Origin: an uncultured Dialister sp.
GTDB lineage: Bacteria; Bacillota; Negativicutes; Veillonellales; Dialisteraceae
Direction: 5' to 3'
Assembly (NCBI GenBank): GCA_900547785.1
Contig: URIB01000003.1
Span: forward strand, 62,001-126,000
DNA: 64,000 bases
Below the pieces are notes generated by a model. It was not told the origin of the DNA. It worked only from the letters and a program-made list of their open reading frames with translations, and made no database searches. Shown in pieces: positions 45,833 to 54,583 of the stretch. The translations under genes and the position numbers were made by a program. Position 1 is the first letter of the stretch. Each line of letters starts with the position of its first letter.

Positions 45833-46535
45833 ATAATTTTTTGACCTCCGCTGTTGTGAGCCTTCGGTAACTTCCCCGAGTTACATCTAAAGAAAGGAAG
45901 CTGTATTTAACACGCTTCAGACCGAAGACGGGATAATGATAGGCTTCCATCATCTTGCGGATTTCCCTGTTTTTCCCTTCATGGAGAATCATTCTGATAT
46001 AGCTTTTATTTTTTTCCTTATCATATTTAACTACTTCAATTTCACAAGGAGCGGTGATTCCGCTGTCAATTTTCACGCCTTTTTCCATTTTGGCAGCTAA
46101 TTTCTCTGAGAATTTCCCTCGGACAACCACCTCATATTCCTTTAAGACCTCATGACTCGGATGAGTCAGAATGTAGTCCAAATTTCCGTCATTGGTCATA
46201 AGGAGCAGTCCCTCCGAATGATAATCCAGACGACCGACAGGAAAAATCCGTTCTCTGATACGTCCGAAATAGTCCATCACCGTACGGCGGCCTGCGGGAT
46301 CGGAAACCGAAGTGATGACATTGTCAGGTTTATTAAAAAGGAAATAGCGGAGCGGCTCGGGCTTGACCACACTCCCGAGCGCTTCAATTTTATCTTTCCT
46401 CGGGTCCGCTTCACTCCCCAATTCCGTAACTGTCCGCCCGTTCACGCGGACTTTTCCTGCCTTAATCAGCTCTTCCGCTTTTCTGCGGGAGCAAACACCT
46501 GCTCTGCTTAATATTTTCTGTAATCTTTCTTTCAA
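45816..46535 (-). CDS. rluB: Ribosomal large-subunit pseudouridine synthase (RluB/RsuA family)
   Basis: 239 residues. N-terminal S4 domain (RLQKILSRAGVCSRRKAEELIKAGKVRVNG) and a RsuA/RluB catalytic domain with FPVGRLDYHSEGLLLMTNDG, whose aspartate is catalytic, and HEGKNREIRKMM. Position after scpB suggests RluB (23S U2605) as in Bacillus, although RluE/RluF activity cannot be ruled out. Start overlaps scpB by four bases. Confidence 0.92.
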   Translation of the reverse strand: MKERLQKILSRAGVCSRRKAEELIKAGKVRVNGRTVTELGSEADPRKDKIEALGSVVKPEPLRYFLFNKPDNVITSVSDPAGRRTVMDYFGRIRERIFPVGRLDYHSEGLLLMTNDGNLDYILTHPSHEVLKEYEVVVRGKFSEKLAAKMEKGVKIDSGITAPCEIEVVKYDKEKNKSYIRMILHEGKNREIRKMMEAYHYPVFGLKRVKYSFLSLDVTRGSYRRLTTAEVKKLYELHK

Positions 46536-47065
46536 AATAAATCTCCTTCATCAGGCTTTTCTACCCAACGCATTTTAAGTTCGTTCACACTCGATAAGCC
46601 TGTACATGTCAAGAAACGTTTCGTCGTACCGTACAGAATAGGCCGTCCCGGAACATCAAGACGCCCTCTTTCCTCTACCAATTCCTTTTCAAGAAGCGTA
46701 GCCAATATCCGTCCCGCCGAAACACCGCGGATTTTTTCTATTTCCGCCCGTGTCACAGGCTCTTTCACCGCAATGACCGCCAAAGTTTCTAAAGCCGCCG
46801 CCGAAAGAGACGTTTGCTTTCCCAGTGTATCTGTCAGCCATGCATCATATTCTTTTTTTGTGGTAAGCGCCCATCCGGCTCCTGTTTCATGAAGCATGAT
46901 GCCTGCATCGTCTTTTTCATACTTTTTCTCCAGAAGAGCTAACGCTTTTTCTATTTCCACGGAACTTTCGTCCACCGCTTCCGTCATTTCTTTCATTGTC
47001 ACCGGATCTCCTTTGACAAAAAGAAAGGCTTCCAAAAGTGCCGCCAGCCGTTCCGTTCCTCTCAT
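46532..47065 (-). CDS. scpB: Segregation and condensation protein B
   Basis: 177 residues. Two winged-helix domains characteristic of ScpB (RLAALLEAFLFVKGDPVTMKEM; SAAALETLAVIAVKEPVTRAEIEKIRGVSAGRILATLLEKELVEERGRLDVPGRPILYGTTKRFL). It partners ScpA and Smc in chromosome condensation. Four-base overlap with both scpA and rluB. Confidence 0.95.
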   Translation of the reverse strand: MRGTERLAALLEAFLFVKGDPVTMKEMTEAVDESSVEIEKALALLEKKYEKDDAGIMLHETGAGWALTTKKEYDAWLTDTLGKQTSLSAAALETLAVIAVKEPVTRAEIEKIRGVSAGRILATLLEKELVEERGRLDVPGRPILYGTTKRFLTCTGLSSVNELKMRWVEKPDEGDLF

Positions 47066-47772
47066 GGCTTGCCCCCCTCCAGCACAAGTCCCGTCACCGT
47101 ATCTTTTAATAAAACCTCACCCAGACGAATCAGCTCCAAAACAGCCATTAGCGCCACGGCAAGATGAAGTCTGTTTTTTCTTTTCCCGAAAAATTCCATA
47201 AGTCCTACCTGTTTATGACTCCGCAAAGAATGCCGCAAATCCTCTATTTCCTCTTCAAGAGACGCCTCATCATGCTCCAATATTGTTTCCTCCGGCTCCT
47301 TGATGGCGTCATAAAGAGAAAAAAAAGCCGCCGACAGCTTCTGCAAAGAAATTTTTCCTGTATACTGCCCGCCCTTTACCTCGGACGGCGCTTTGGTCCG
47401 GTATATTTCCTCTTCTTCTATCAAAGCGCCGATTCTGGCGCTGATTTCTTTCATACGTTTAAATTCTTCTAAAGATCTCGCCAGTTCCTGACGGGGATCC
47501 TCCGTTTCGCTTTCATCTTCCTGTTTCCGTTTAGGAAGAAGCATTCTTGACTTGATGTACACCAGCGTCGCCGCCATTGCAAAAAAACTGCTGCCCAAAT
47601 CCAGATTAAACGCTTGAGCCTGCCGCAAATAATCCAAATACTGATCGGTAATTTCATGAATGGGGATATCGTGAATTTCAATTCTGTTTTTGGTGACCAG
47701 ATGAAGCAATAAATCCATTGGTCCTTCATACACGGGAATGCTGACCTGATAATTGCTTTCCAATTCCTCCAT
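47062..47772 (-). CDS. scpA: Segregation and condensation protein A
   Basis: Kleisin subunit of the Smc complex. It has 236 residues. YEGPMDLLLHLVTKNRIEIHDIPIHEITDQYLDYL at the N-terminus is diagnostic; a helical middle and a C-terminal winged helix follow. The ATG at 47772 has GGAGGGG just upstream. A longer frame to 47826 starts within the promoter -10 box, which excludes it. First gene of the scpA-scpB-rluB-HI0933-cmk-plsC-ispH/rpsA operon. Confidence 0.95.
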   Translation of the reverse strand: MEELESNYQVSIPVYEGPMDLLLHLVTKNRIEIHDIPIHEITDQYLDYLRQAQAFNLDLGSSFFAMAATLVYIKSRMLLPKRKQEDESETEDPRQELARSLEEFKRMKEISARIGALIEEEEIYRTKAPSEVKGGQYTGKISLQKLSAAFFSLYDAIKEPEETILEHDEASLEEEIEDLRHSLRSHKQVGLMEFFGKRKNRLHLAVALMAVLELIRLGEVLLKDTVTGLVLEGGKP

Positions 47773-47824
47773 AACCCCTCCACCCGAGTTTTCTTTGCCA
47801 AAAGGCGATGCGTTTTCAAACTCC

Positions 47825-47853
47825 ATATTACCACAGGAAAATTACATTCACAA
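47825..47853 (-). promoter_or_regulatory. Promoter of the scpA operon
   Basis: Minus-strand TTGTGA (47848-47853), 17-base spacer, TAATAT (47825-47830). Confidence 0.7.
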
Positions 47854-47922
47854 ACGAAATCCGCTTTGCTTTTTCTTTTGTTATAATGAAATAAATTTGA
47901 ATTTCAGGAGTGATTTCATACA

Positions 47923-49746
47923 ATGAATGAGAAGGAAATCAAAAAACTTCCACCGTTCACGGCTGCTTTGATCCGTCATGCGGAAGAAAAGCAATATCCT
48001 TTCGATACCCCCGGTCATCATGGCGGTGAATTTTACAACTTAACGGAAGAGGGAAAAATATTCACTCAATTCTGGGGTTCTCCCATGTTTAAAGGCGACA
48101 TGTCCGATTCCGATGCGGAGCTGGGCGATCCGTCATCCCACGAAGGGCCGGCGGGTATGGCGGAAAAATTGGCGGCCCGCACCTTTCACGCCGACAAAAC
48201 ATGGTTTGTTCTCCACGGCACTTCCGTTTCCAACCGTATCTGTTGTGAAGCACTGCTCTCACCGGGCGATTTGGTTTTATTCGACAGAAACAATCACAAG
48301 TCCATGTATCAGGGAGCGATTCTCCGCTCCGACGTCACTCCCGTCTATATGGAATCCGTTCGCTTTCAAGGCGGCATTATCGGCGGACTTTCCTCCAAAG
48401 GACTGCAAAGAAAAACACTCCGTGAAAAAGCCGGACAAATGGATCCTGAAAAAATGAAAAAAAAACACCCTTACCGTCTTGCTTGTCTGCAACTTGCCAC
48501 CTATGACGGATTCATCGCTGACGCCAAATATTTCATTGACCTGCTCTCCCCACTCTGTGACTACATTATTTTTGATGCGGCCTGGGCAGGCTATGAGTCT
48601 TTTATTCCTTTACTTGAATCCTTCAGCCCTCTTACGCAGGCTCTTAAGAAATCCCACGCCGGCATTTTAGTCACCCAATCCGTTCACAAACAGCTTGCCG
48701 GATTTTCGCAAGTATCACAAATTCATAAAAAAGACAGCCATATTCGCAGAAAAAAACAATACCTTCCTGATGACGTAATGGACAATGCGTTTCTCATGCA
48801 TATTTCTACCAGTCCCTACTTCCCTCTTTTTTCTTCCCTTGAAATGAATGCTTTCATTCATAAGAAAAAAGGAAAAGAATTATGGGAAAAAGCACTTCGT
48901 TTCGGTATAGAAACAAGAAAAAAAATAATCCGCCGCTGCCGCTTCATTCATCCCCTGCTTCCCAAAAAAATAGACGGACTTCCCTGGGAATCTTACGATA
49001 CGGAAATAATCATGAACGAACGGAGCTTCTGGGATTATAAGCAAATGTCAAAAGAAGCGCATGCCCGCCGTGTATCTCCTCATTACCTCATCGATCCGTG
49101 CAAAATCTTACTCACCACCCACAGAGGAAAGAAAAAAATCCCCGCCCCGCTTCTTTCCATGTATCTGCAAGAACGACACATCACACCCGAAAAATGCGGA
49201 CTCCATTCGATTTTGTTTTTAGCTCAGCCGGGAGATACGGAAGAAAAAGCGGCTTTCCTTGTATCCGCTCTGGAAGAATTTGAAACGACAGCCCTCAATC
49301 AACCGGTCAAAGAAGTTTTTCCCCGCCTCACCCGTACCTATGATATGACTGTCAACGAACTTTGCACCTCAATAGAAAAATTGATGGACACACATAATGC
49401 AGGAGCTTTGGAAGAAAAAATTTTTGTCCTGACAAAAGAAATGAAAGGCATCCGCGGAAAAGAAGCGACTGATCATTTTATAAAAGGGAATCGCAAGCTT
49501 CTCCCTCTGAAACAACTGCAAGGAGAAATCGCCCTTGAATGTGCCATGGTCTATCCGCCGGGAATCTGTGCCGTTGCCGCCGGGGAAAAATGGACAAGCG
49601 CCGCAGTCGATTACTTCATCTTTGTAGAAAACTATATCAATACCTTTCCCGATTTTGCTCCTGAATGCGTGGGCCTTCACATCAAAGAAAAAAGAGGAAG
49701 AAAAAAAATATATGCCTGGGTTCTGCCGAAGAAACATAAACCGTAA
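47923..49746 (+). CDS. PLP-dependent Orn/Lys/Arg decarboxylase family protein
   Basis: 607 residues. It resembles the fold-type I basic amino-acid decarboxylases: DTPGHHGGEFYN near residue 28, FHADKTWFVLHGTSVSNRI, DRNNHKSMYQGAIL, the cofactor aspartate in DAAWAGYESFIP, and the PLP lysine in TQSVHKQLAGFSQ. A C-terminal domain with EVFPRLTRTYDM and ECAMVYPPGICAVAAGEKW follows. It is longer than the YaaO/SpeA form (about 480) and shorter than the inducible enterobacterial enzymes (710-755) with a wing domain. The substrate (lysine, ornithine or arginine) cannot be read. A TATAAT box lies at 47882-47887. Cadaverine or putrescine is of interest because some Negativicutes attach it to peptidoglycan, but they are known to use a different decarboxylase type. 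Confidence 0.88.
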   Translation: MNEKEIKKLPPFTAALIRHAEEKQYPFDTPGHHGGEFYNLTEEGKIFTQFWGSPMFKGDMSDSDAELGDPSSHEGPAGMAEKLAARTFHADKTWFVLHGTSVSNRICCEALLSPGDLVLFDRNNHKSMYQGAILRSDVTPVYMESVRFQGGIIGGLSSKGLQRKTLREKAGQMDPEKMKKKHPYRLACLQLATYDGFIADAKYFIDLLSPLCDYIIFDAAWAGYESFIPLLESFSPLTQALKKSHAGILVTQSVHKQLAGFSQVSQIHKKDSHIRRKKQYLPDDVMDNAFLMHISTSPYFPLFSSLEMNAFIHKKKGKELWEKALRFGIETRKKIIRRCRFIHPLLPKKIDGLPWESYDTEIIMNERSFWDYKQMSKEAHARRVSPHYLIDPCKILLTTHRGKKKIPAPLLSMYLQERHITPEKCGLHSILFLAQPGDTEEKAAFLVSALEEFETTALNQPVKEVFPRLTRTYDMTVNELCTSIEKLMDTHNAGALEEKIFVLTKEMKGIRGKEATDHFIKGNRKLLPLKQLQGEIALECAMVYPPGICAVAAGEKWTSAAVDYFIFVENYINTFPDFAPECVGLHIKEKRGRKKIYAWVLPKKHKP

Positions 49747-49781
49747 CGAATTTTCCATCAGTACCGCCATCCACCGATAAT

Positions 49782-49810
49782 TTGACAGTTTTTATTTATT
49801 TAGTTATAAT
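49782..49810 (+). promoter_or_regulatory. Promoter of rpsD
   Basis: TTGACA (49782-49787), 17-base spacer, TATAAT (49805-49810): full consensus. Confidence 0.88.
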
Positions 49811-49860
49811 TATAAAGCTATTTTATTTATAGCTATATTTTTAGAGAGGTGATACACACA

Positions 49861-50454
49861 ATGGCAACAAACAAGAATCTCCGTTTTAAGACGAGCAGAC
49901 GTTTCGGCATGAATATCTACGGCCATCCGAAAGCGTTAAAACGGCAGCCCGCTGAAACCCGCCAGAAGAAAATGTCTGAATACGGTATGCAGCTGGCAGA
50001 AAAACAGAAAGTCAAAGCGTTATACAATCTTCTTGAAAGACAATTCTATCGCTATTACGATAAAGCAAGAAGAATGTCCGGCATCGTAGGTGAAAACCTG
50101 TTATCCCTTTTGGAAACAAGACTGGATAACCTGGTATACCGTGCAGGCTTTGCCCGTTCTATCCGTCAGGCACGCCAGATGGTCACTCACGGGCTCATCC
50201 TCGTCGACGGGAAAAAAGTGGACATTCCTTCTTATCCCGTACGTCCCGGCCAGGTCATCGTACTGAAAGAAGCTTACAGAGCCAATGAAATGTTCAAGCA
50301 ATCTTTCCAACAGACAAAGACCTTTGATCTGCCCTACATTGAAAAGAGTTTCGACAACTGGTCTGCGACCTTGGTACGCACACCGCTCCGCGAAGAACTT
50401 CCTTACAAAGACGAAGTCAACGAAACGCTCATCGTCGAATTGTACTCGAAATAA
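49861..50454 (+). CDS. rpsD: 30S ribosomal protein S4, stand-alone gene
   Basis: 197 residues. N-terminal [28 protein letters not shown] without zinc cysteines (the C-minus form), then the S4 RNA-binding domain [38 protein letters not shown]. It is not in an alpha operon here but has its own consensus promoter and terminator, as in several Firmicutes. The ATG at 49861 is preceded by AGAGAGGTGAT. The leader contains a weak AT hairpin (AGCTAT/ATAGCT, 49816-49834) that might take part in autoregulation; this is speculative. Confidence 0.97.
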   Translation: MATNKNLRFKTSRRFGMNIYGHPKALKRQPAETRQKKMSEYGMQLAEKQKVKALYNLLERQFYRYYDKARRMSGIVGENLLSLLETRLDNLVYRAGFARSIRQARQMVTHGLILVDGKKVDIPSYPVRPGQVIVLKEAYRANEMFKQSFQQTKTFDLPYIEKSFDNWSATLVRTPLREELPYKDEVNETLIVELYSK

Positions 50455-50464
50455 AATTTATACA

Positions 50465-50503
50465 ATAAAAAATCCGGTTCCATACGGTTCCGGATTTTTT
50501 ATT
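50465..50503. terminator. Bidirectional terminator between rpsD and the autotransporter gene
   Basis: AAAAAATCCGG and CCGGATTTTTT around a 12-base centre; T-runs on both strands serve the two convergent genes. Confidence 0.88.
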
Positions 50504-50511
50504 GTGCTTTT

Positions 50512-53500
50512 TTACTTTTTCAGTAACTTCTTGATTTCCTGCAATTCTTCACGCAGTTCTTTATTATCTTTCTGCAGTGCGCTGACATCAGCCGTAAGTT
50601 TTTCATTTTCCGCTTTCATGCCTTGTATTTCTTTTTCCTGCTGTGACAGACGGGTTGCCATCTGCACTCTGGAAAATCCTGCATAGGTATTTTCTCCACT
50701 TCCCAGTTTAATAGAGAATCCGCCGTTCACCATGTTTCGGCTGTCTCCCATTGTCCAACCGAGGCTCAGCATGGTTCTTTCATTCGGACGATAGAAGAGT
50801 CCCACTGCGGCGGCGGTGGCATTTTTGTAGTTGCCGATGCCTGCGGAAATATCCCACTTGTCTTCCGGATCGAAATCCAGAGGATGAAGAGCGGCAAGAG
50901 CGGCGGCACCTGCACCGACTTTATTCATTCTTGTGTCCAGTTCGCCCACTCTGTTTCCCATATCGTAGAGATTATTTTCAATCCTTGTGATGTTTTCCGT
51001 ATTTTTTTGAATATTTGTGGTATTTATTCCCACCTGTTTATCCAATATGGTAAGGTTTTCCCCGGCAGTATTGACTTCTTTTATGTAAGTTCCGTCTTTT
51101 TCAATTCTGGTTTCTTTGTAGACCGTTCCGCCGTTCACGACACCTTGATTGTCTTTTTCTACTTTTCCGTCCGTCTTGACGTTCAGTTTGTAGTTTATGC
51201 TTCCGTCTGCATTTTTATTTGTATCATCTACGGCTACGGTGTCACTTTCCACAATGGTATTTCTTGTATCCGTATCCACCGCGCCCTGCAATGCTTTGAG
51301 GTCAACTTCTCCCGTCACTTTATTTCCTGCTGTATCCGCTACAGAGAGTTTTAATTTCGTTCCGTCAAGTGATAAAGCTTTGTTATCTCCCTGGAGCGTC
51401 GTATCATTGATATTGTCGGTAATTTCTTTGGCAGCGGCTTTCAGCTGTGCCACATTGACCGCATCGGTGTCGGCTTGTCCTGCCGCCACATTTGTAATCT
51501 GCCGTGTCGCATTATCATGCCCTACGGAAACAGCAGCCAAGTCCCCTTTCACTGTCGCTTTTACCCCGGCATCTTCTTTCAGATATACGTTATCCGCTTC
51601 CGCCTGTCCGCGGTTTGCTACGGATTCACTTCCGAGAGCTACACCGCCCGCCATCGTGACATTTGCATTATGACCGAGTACGGTGGCATCTGCTACTTTG
51701 ATTTCTTCATTCAAGTCGGAAGAACCTAAAACAATGCTGCCGCTTGCCCCCGACAGTTTTCTCTTATTCCCGAAAAGAAGAGCGTCTGTCGTATCTTTGA
51801 CTTCGTTTTCCGCACCGATTACACTGACATGGCTGACATTCTCCGCTGTATTTTTGAAACCGTCAATCAGATTGTACGCGCTTACCGCATCTTTCTTTCC
51901 TTTCAAGGTGTTGTTGACGCCCATAATCTGGGACGCTCTGGTGTAGTCTGCCGTATTGCCGCCGCCGAACGCCATCGTCGCTCCGCCGGACTCACGGGCT
52001 ATCGTTTCCTTGCGGAGTTCGTCCACCATATCATCGGCAGAGTTCACATTTTTAGCAATATCCTCTATCCGTCCCACTCCGAAAATTTCCCCGATGGAAT
52101 TGGTAATTTGGTTGCCCGCACCGAAAATCAGAGAACCGTTCGTATTTTCCGTCATATTGGCAATGCCGACAATGCTGTTGGCAACGCCTGCGTACTTTTC
52201 ATAGTCCTTCGAACGAATGCTGTTCAAAGAACCGACAATATTGGCGCCGAAATTCTGCCCGGCATACTGGGTTGTATCGTCACGCCCTGTAAAATCTCCG
52301 GTAGAAATCGAATAAGCGCCGATGATTGTGCCGAAAACGCCTTTATTGTAACTGTTCGTTCCCACAGTCACCTGGTTTACATGATGGCCTTGACGATTCG
52401 TTCCGAGAATACCCTTCTCGACCTCGATGCCGCCCATTTTCCCTTCATAAGTATGCGATCCGATCTGGATGCTTCCCGTACGGGCAACCGCATTGACCCC
52501 GAGAGCAATTCCCGTAGCTACACGGGTTGGATCTTTAACCCCTTTCACACCGCCGAAGAAACCGAACTCCCAATTTGACTTATCAAAGCCGAAATAGGCT
52601 TCCTGTCTGCCTTTCCCGACATGGGCAAAGGCATTCATTCCCATAGCTATCGTACCTCCGACGGGTACACCATCATGTCCCACCTTAGCCCCGTTCCCAA
52701 GAGCTATAGAGCCTATATTAGAAGCCTTGGCTCCATAACCGAGCGCTACGGACTTTTCTCCTGACGCCCCGCTAGTAGCACCTATCGCGACAGCTCCCAC
52801 TCCGCCCGTCAGCACGGACGAACCGAAAGCAATCCCCTCTTTTCCTGAGACATAAGCCTTTCTTCCTATCGCCACGCCGGCTTCTGCCATGACACTTGTA
52901 GCATGACCGACAGCAATCCCATCGGTGGCTTTCTTTTCGTCACTATACTTCGCCGTCACGGCTCCGGTCGCCGGATCAACGGTCGCGGTAGCTCCTGTCG
53001 CTCCTACACGGGCACTTTGGCCAATTGCCAGTGCATTTTCAGAAGTAGAGCCGACCGTACTGTTATACCCTGCCACAAAAGCATTCTTTCCGCCTGCTTT
53101 ATTCTGGGCTCCTAACGCGATGGAATACGCCCCGGTGCCTATATTGTTTTCTCCCAGCACATACGCATTATTACCGCCGACCTTATTGCTCCCTCCCAGC
53201 GCATACGAACGTAGTCCGGAAATCTGATTTGCAAGACCGATACCAAATGAATAGTCACCGACGACTCTGTTTTGCAAGCCGAATGTATACGCATGCTGGC
53301 CTTCCGCCTTGTTTGTATACCCGATAGCGAAACTGCCTGAGCCTTTCGCTTCATTGTTATACCCGAGAGCCAAGCTCGTCTGTGCAGCGAAGTTTTTCGT
53401 TCCCACTGCTACGGCATACGCCGCATTTGCCGTATTTTCGTCACCGATAGCGACCGCTCCGTATGATTTGGCAGTCACCTTGGTACCTATCGCCGTTGCG

Positions 53501-53742
53501 CCCTGACTTGCCGAAGATTCTTTTCCGATGGCTATACCGGGACCCGTTCCTGCCGGGTTCGTCGCCGGTGCTGCGGAAATACCGGCAAACCCGCCGAAAA
53601 GGAGTGCCGAGCCTACCGCTGCGGAAAGCGCCGCTTTGAGCGCTTTTCTCGAATTGTTTTTGCTGTGGCTTTGGGCAATCTCAGAAACAACTACATATGT
53701 GTTTTTGATTTGACTCCATATAATCTTATACGTTTTATTCAT
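50512..53742 (-). CDS. Trimeric autotransporter adhesin (YadA-like) with a coiled coil beyond the anchor
   Basis: 1076 residues, a surface adhesin of the type V secretion family. It opens with the extended signal peptide region MNKTYKIIWSQIKNTYVVVSEIA and a hydrophobic core to about residue 58. YadA-type head repeats (AVAIG, SIALG, GVAIG and similar) run from about 70 to 730. A neck with VNVAQLKAAAKEI and stalk segments with LDKQVGINTTNIQKNTENI follow. The YadA anchor (GAGAAALAALHPLDFDPEDKWDISAGIGNYKN...NTYAGFSRVQM) is then followed by about 50 residues of heptad coiled coil ending KKLLKK; most members stop at the barrel. The ATG at 53742 precedes the extended signal motif; a longer frame to 53766 has no such motif. 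Confidence 0.93.
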   Translation of the reverse strand: MNKTYKIIWSQIKNTYVVVSEIAQSHSKNNSRKALKAALSAAVGSALLFGGFAGISAAPATNPAGTGPGIAIGKESSASQGATAIGTKVTAKSYGAVAIGDENTANAAYAVAVGTKNFAAQTSLALGYNNEAKGSGSFAIGYTNKAEGQHAYTFGLQNRVVGDYSFGIGLANQISGLRSYALGGSNKVGGNNAYVLGENNIGTGAYSIALGAQNKAGGKNAFVAGYNSTVGSTSENALAIGQSARVGATGATATVDPATGAVTAKYSDEKKATDGIAVGHATSVMAEAGVAIGRKAYVSGKEGIAFGSSVLTGGVGAVAIGATSGASGEKSVALGYGAKASNIGSIALGNGAKVGHDGVPVGGTIAMGMNAFAHVGKGRQEAYFGFDKSNWEFGFFGGVKGVKDPTRVATGIALGVNAVARTGSIQIGSHTYEGKMGGIEVEKGILGTNRQGHHVNQVTVGTNSYNKGVFGTIIGAYSISTGDFTGRDDTTQYAGQNFGANIVGSLNSIRSKDYEKYAGVANSIVGIANMTENTNGSLIFGAGNQITNSIGEIFGVGRIEDIAKNVNSADDMVDELRKETIARESGGATMAFGGGNTADYTRASQIMGVNNTLKGKKDAVSAYNLIDGFKNTAENVSHVSVIGAENEVKDTTDALLFGNKRKLSGASGSIVLGSSDLNEEIKVADATVLGHNANVTMAGGVALGSESVANRGQAEADNVYLKEDAGVKATVKGDLAAVSVGHDNATRQITNVAAGQADTDAVNVAQLKAAAKEITDNINDTTLQGDNKALSLDGTKLKLSVADTAGNKVTGEVDLKALQGAVDTDTRNTIVESDTVAVDDTNKNADGSINYKLNVKTDGKVEKDNQGVVNGGTVYKETRIEKDGTYIKEVNTAGENLTILDKQVGINTTNIQKNTENITRIENNLYDMGNRVGELDTRMNKVGAGAAALAALHPLDFDPEDKWDISAGIGNYKNATAAAVGLFYRPNERTMLSLGWTMGDSRNMVNGGFSIKLGSGENTYAGFSRVQMATRLSQQEKEIQGMKAENEKLTADVSALQKDNKELREELQEIKKLLKK

Positions 53743-53879
53743 GCAAATCCTAACCTCTTTCCTCATAAATGACAGATACTGAATATAACGGACATAAAAA
53801 TAAATTCTTTTTTCGGGAACCTCTCTTTGCCGCCTCTCCTTTCCGTTTTCTACGCCCGATACTTAAAGAATTATTTATA

Positions 53880-53907
53880 ATGATAGCACTATTTACCCCC
53901 CCGTCTA
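53880..53907 (-). promoter_or_regulatory. Candidate promoter of the autotransporter gene with a G7 tract at its spacer
   Basis: Minus-strand TAGACG (53902-53907), 16 bases, TATCAT (53880-53885). A run of seven G on the minus strand (53896-53902) fills the upstream half of the spacer and overlaps the last base of the -35. Gain or loss of one G would change spacer length. Confidence 0.5.
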
Positions 53908-54011
53908 TACGGATTCTGCATGATTTTATGCCATTTAGAGATGTATAATCGATTTGCTTTTGCCCGGACAAAAATAAAATTCTTTTTCCTTATCGTTGAC
54001 TTTCCTCGAAT

Positions 54012-54086
54012 TACGTATCTGCTTACACTTGCCCCTTTCGTCAACCTGACGGTTGACACCTTCCCCGTGTCCGGGGACGGCTTACG
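54012..54086 (-). repeat. Short dispersed repeat, type B
   Basis: Minus-strand sequence CGTAAGCCGTCCCC...CGGGGAAGGTGTCA...GACGAAAGGGGCAAGTGTAAGCAGATA. The same core occurs on the plus strand at 60390-60544 and 60717-60916. Internal arms such as GTCAACCGTCAGGTTGAC could form hairpins. Confidence 0.8.
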
Positions 54087-54131
54087 GTTTACACACTTTC
54101 GTTTATGTGACAAGGCAAGACGTTAATAGCA

Positions 54132-54236
54132 TTTATAAAAAATTTGATTTCTTTTTTCCTTGATGTCAGCTTCCCCCGAACTCGGAGGGAAGTGCCGAGC
54201 CTTGCGAGGCGATAGGGGCAAGTTGGCGTACACAGG
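54132..54236 (+). repeat. Inverted repeat A, left copy
   Basis: About 105 bases. The last 67 (from CTTCCCCCGAACTCGG to GTACACAGG) match the minus strand of 60948-61049 almost exactly, and the flanking TTTATAAAAAA..GATTTCTTTTT also matches. It encloses the 6.7-kb receptor/transporter block together with its right partner. Confidence 0.88.
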
Positions 54237-54331
54237 AAAAATGTCTTCCATTTCTATTTTTCATACAATTTTTATCCGATGTAAATGTATTCCGGCTTGT
54301 TATTTATTGTTTGATGCACAGAAGTTTATTA

Positions 54332-54360
54332 TTGACAAATAAAATGACAAAGATAATAAT
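54332..54360 (+). promoter_or_regulatory. Promoter of the first TonB receptor
   Basis: TTGACA (54332-54337), 17-base spacer, AATAAT (54355-54360). It has the same box pair and spacing as the second receptor's promoter. Confidence 0.65.
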
Positions 54361-54468
54361 ATAAAAAGTTAAGTATCCTATAAATGCTTCATTTATGTTT
54401 GAGGAAATGGAATCGGACATGAAGTGAAGCACTGTTTTCGTGTGTATGCATGATATTTCCGTATCGGG

Positions 54469-54550
54469 TCATTAAGCCGGGCAGACGAAACAAAGGGAAG
54501 TCCTGCCGACGGCTGATGATATATCCATTCTTTCTGCAAAGAAAGAGAAT
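54469..54550 (+). ncRNA. Structured leader RNA, copy 1 (unassigned cis-regulatory candidate)
   Basis: P1: TCAT-TA-AGCC (54469-54478) pairs with GGCT-G-ATGA (54511-54519). P2: GGCAGAC (54480-54486) pairs with GTCCTGCC (54500-54507) with one bulged C. The 13-base loop is GAAACAAAGGGAA. A third hairpin (CTTTC/GAAAG, 54530-54545) follows. The same architecture with compensatory changes is at 56786-56864. Confidence 0.65.
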
Positions 54551-54583
54551 TTAATTTCATAAGCCTTATGAGGAGGAAATAAT

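Noticed and set aside
54160..54342. Plus-strand frame reading SASPELGGKCRALRGDRGKLAYTG
   Set aside because: It lies entirely over repeat A, also appears in translation at the inverted copy, and has no ribosome site; it is a repeat artefact, not a gene.
54433..54583. Cobalamin riboswitch upstream of the TonB receptors
   Set aside because: A GAAGTCCTGCC-like string resembles part of a B12 box, but the GCCACTG core and overall length of that class are missing.
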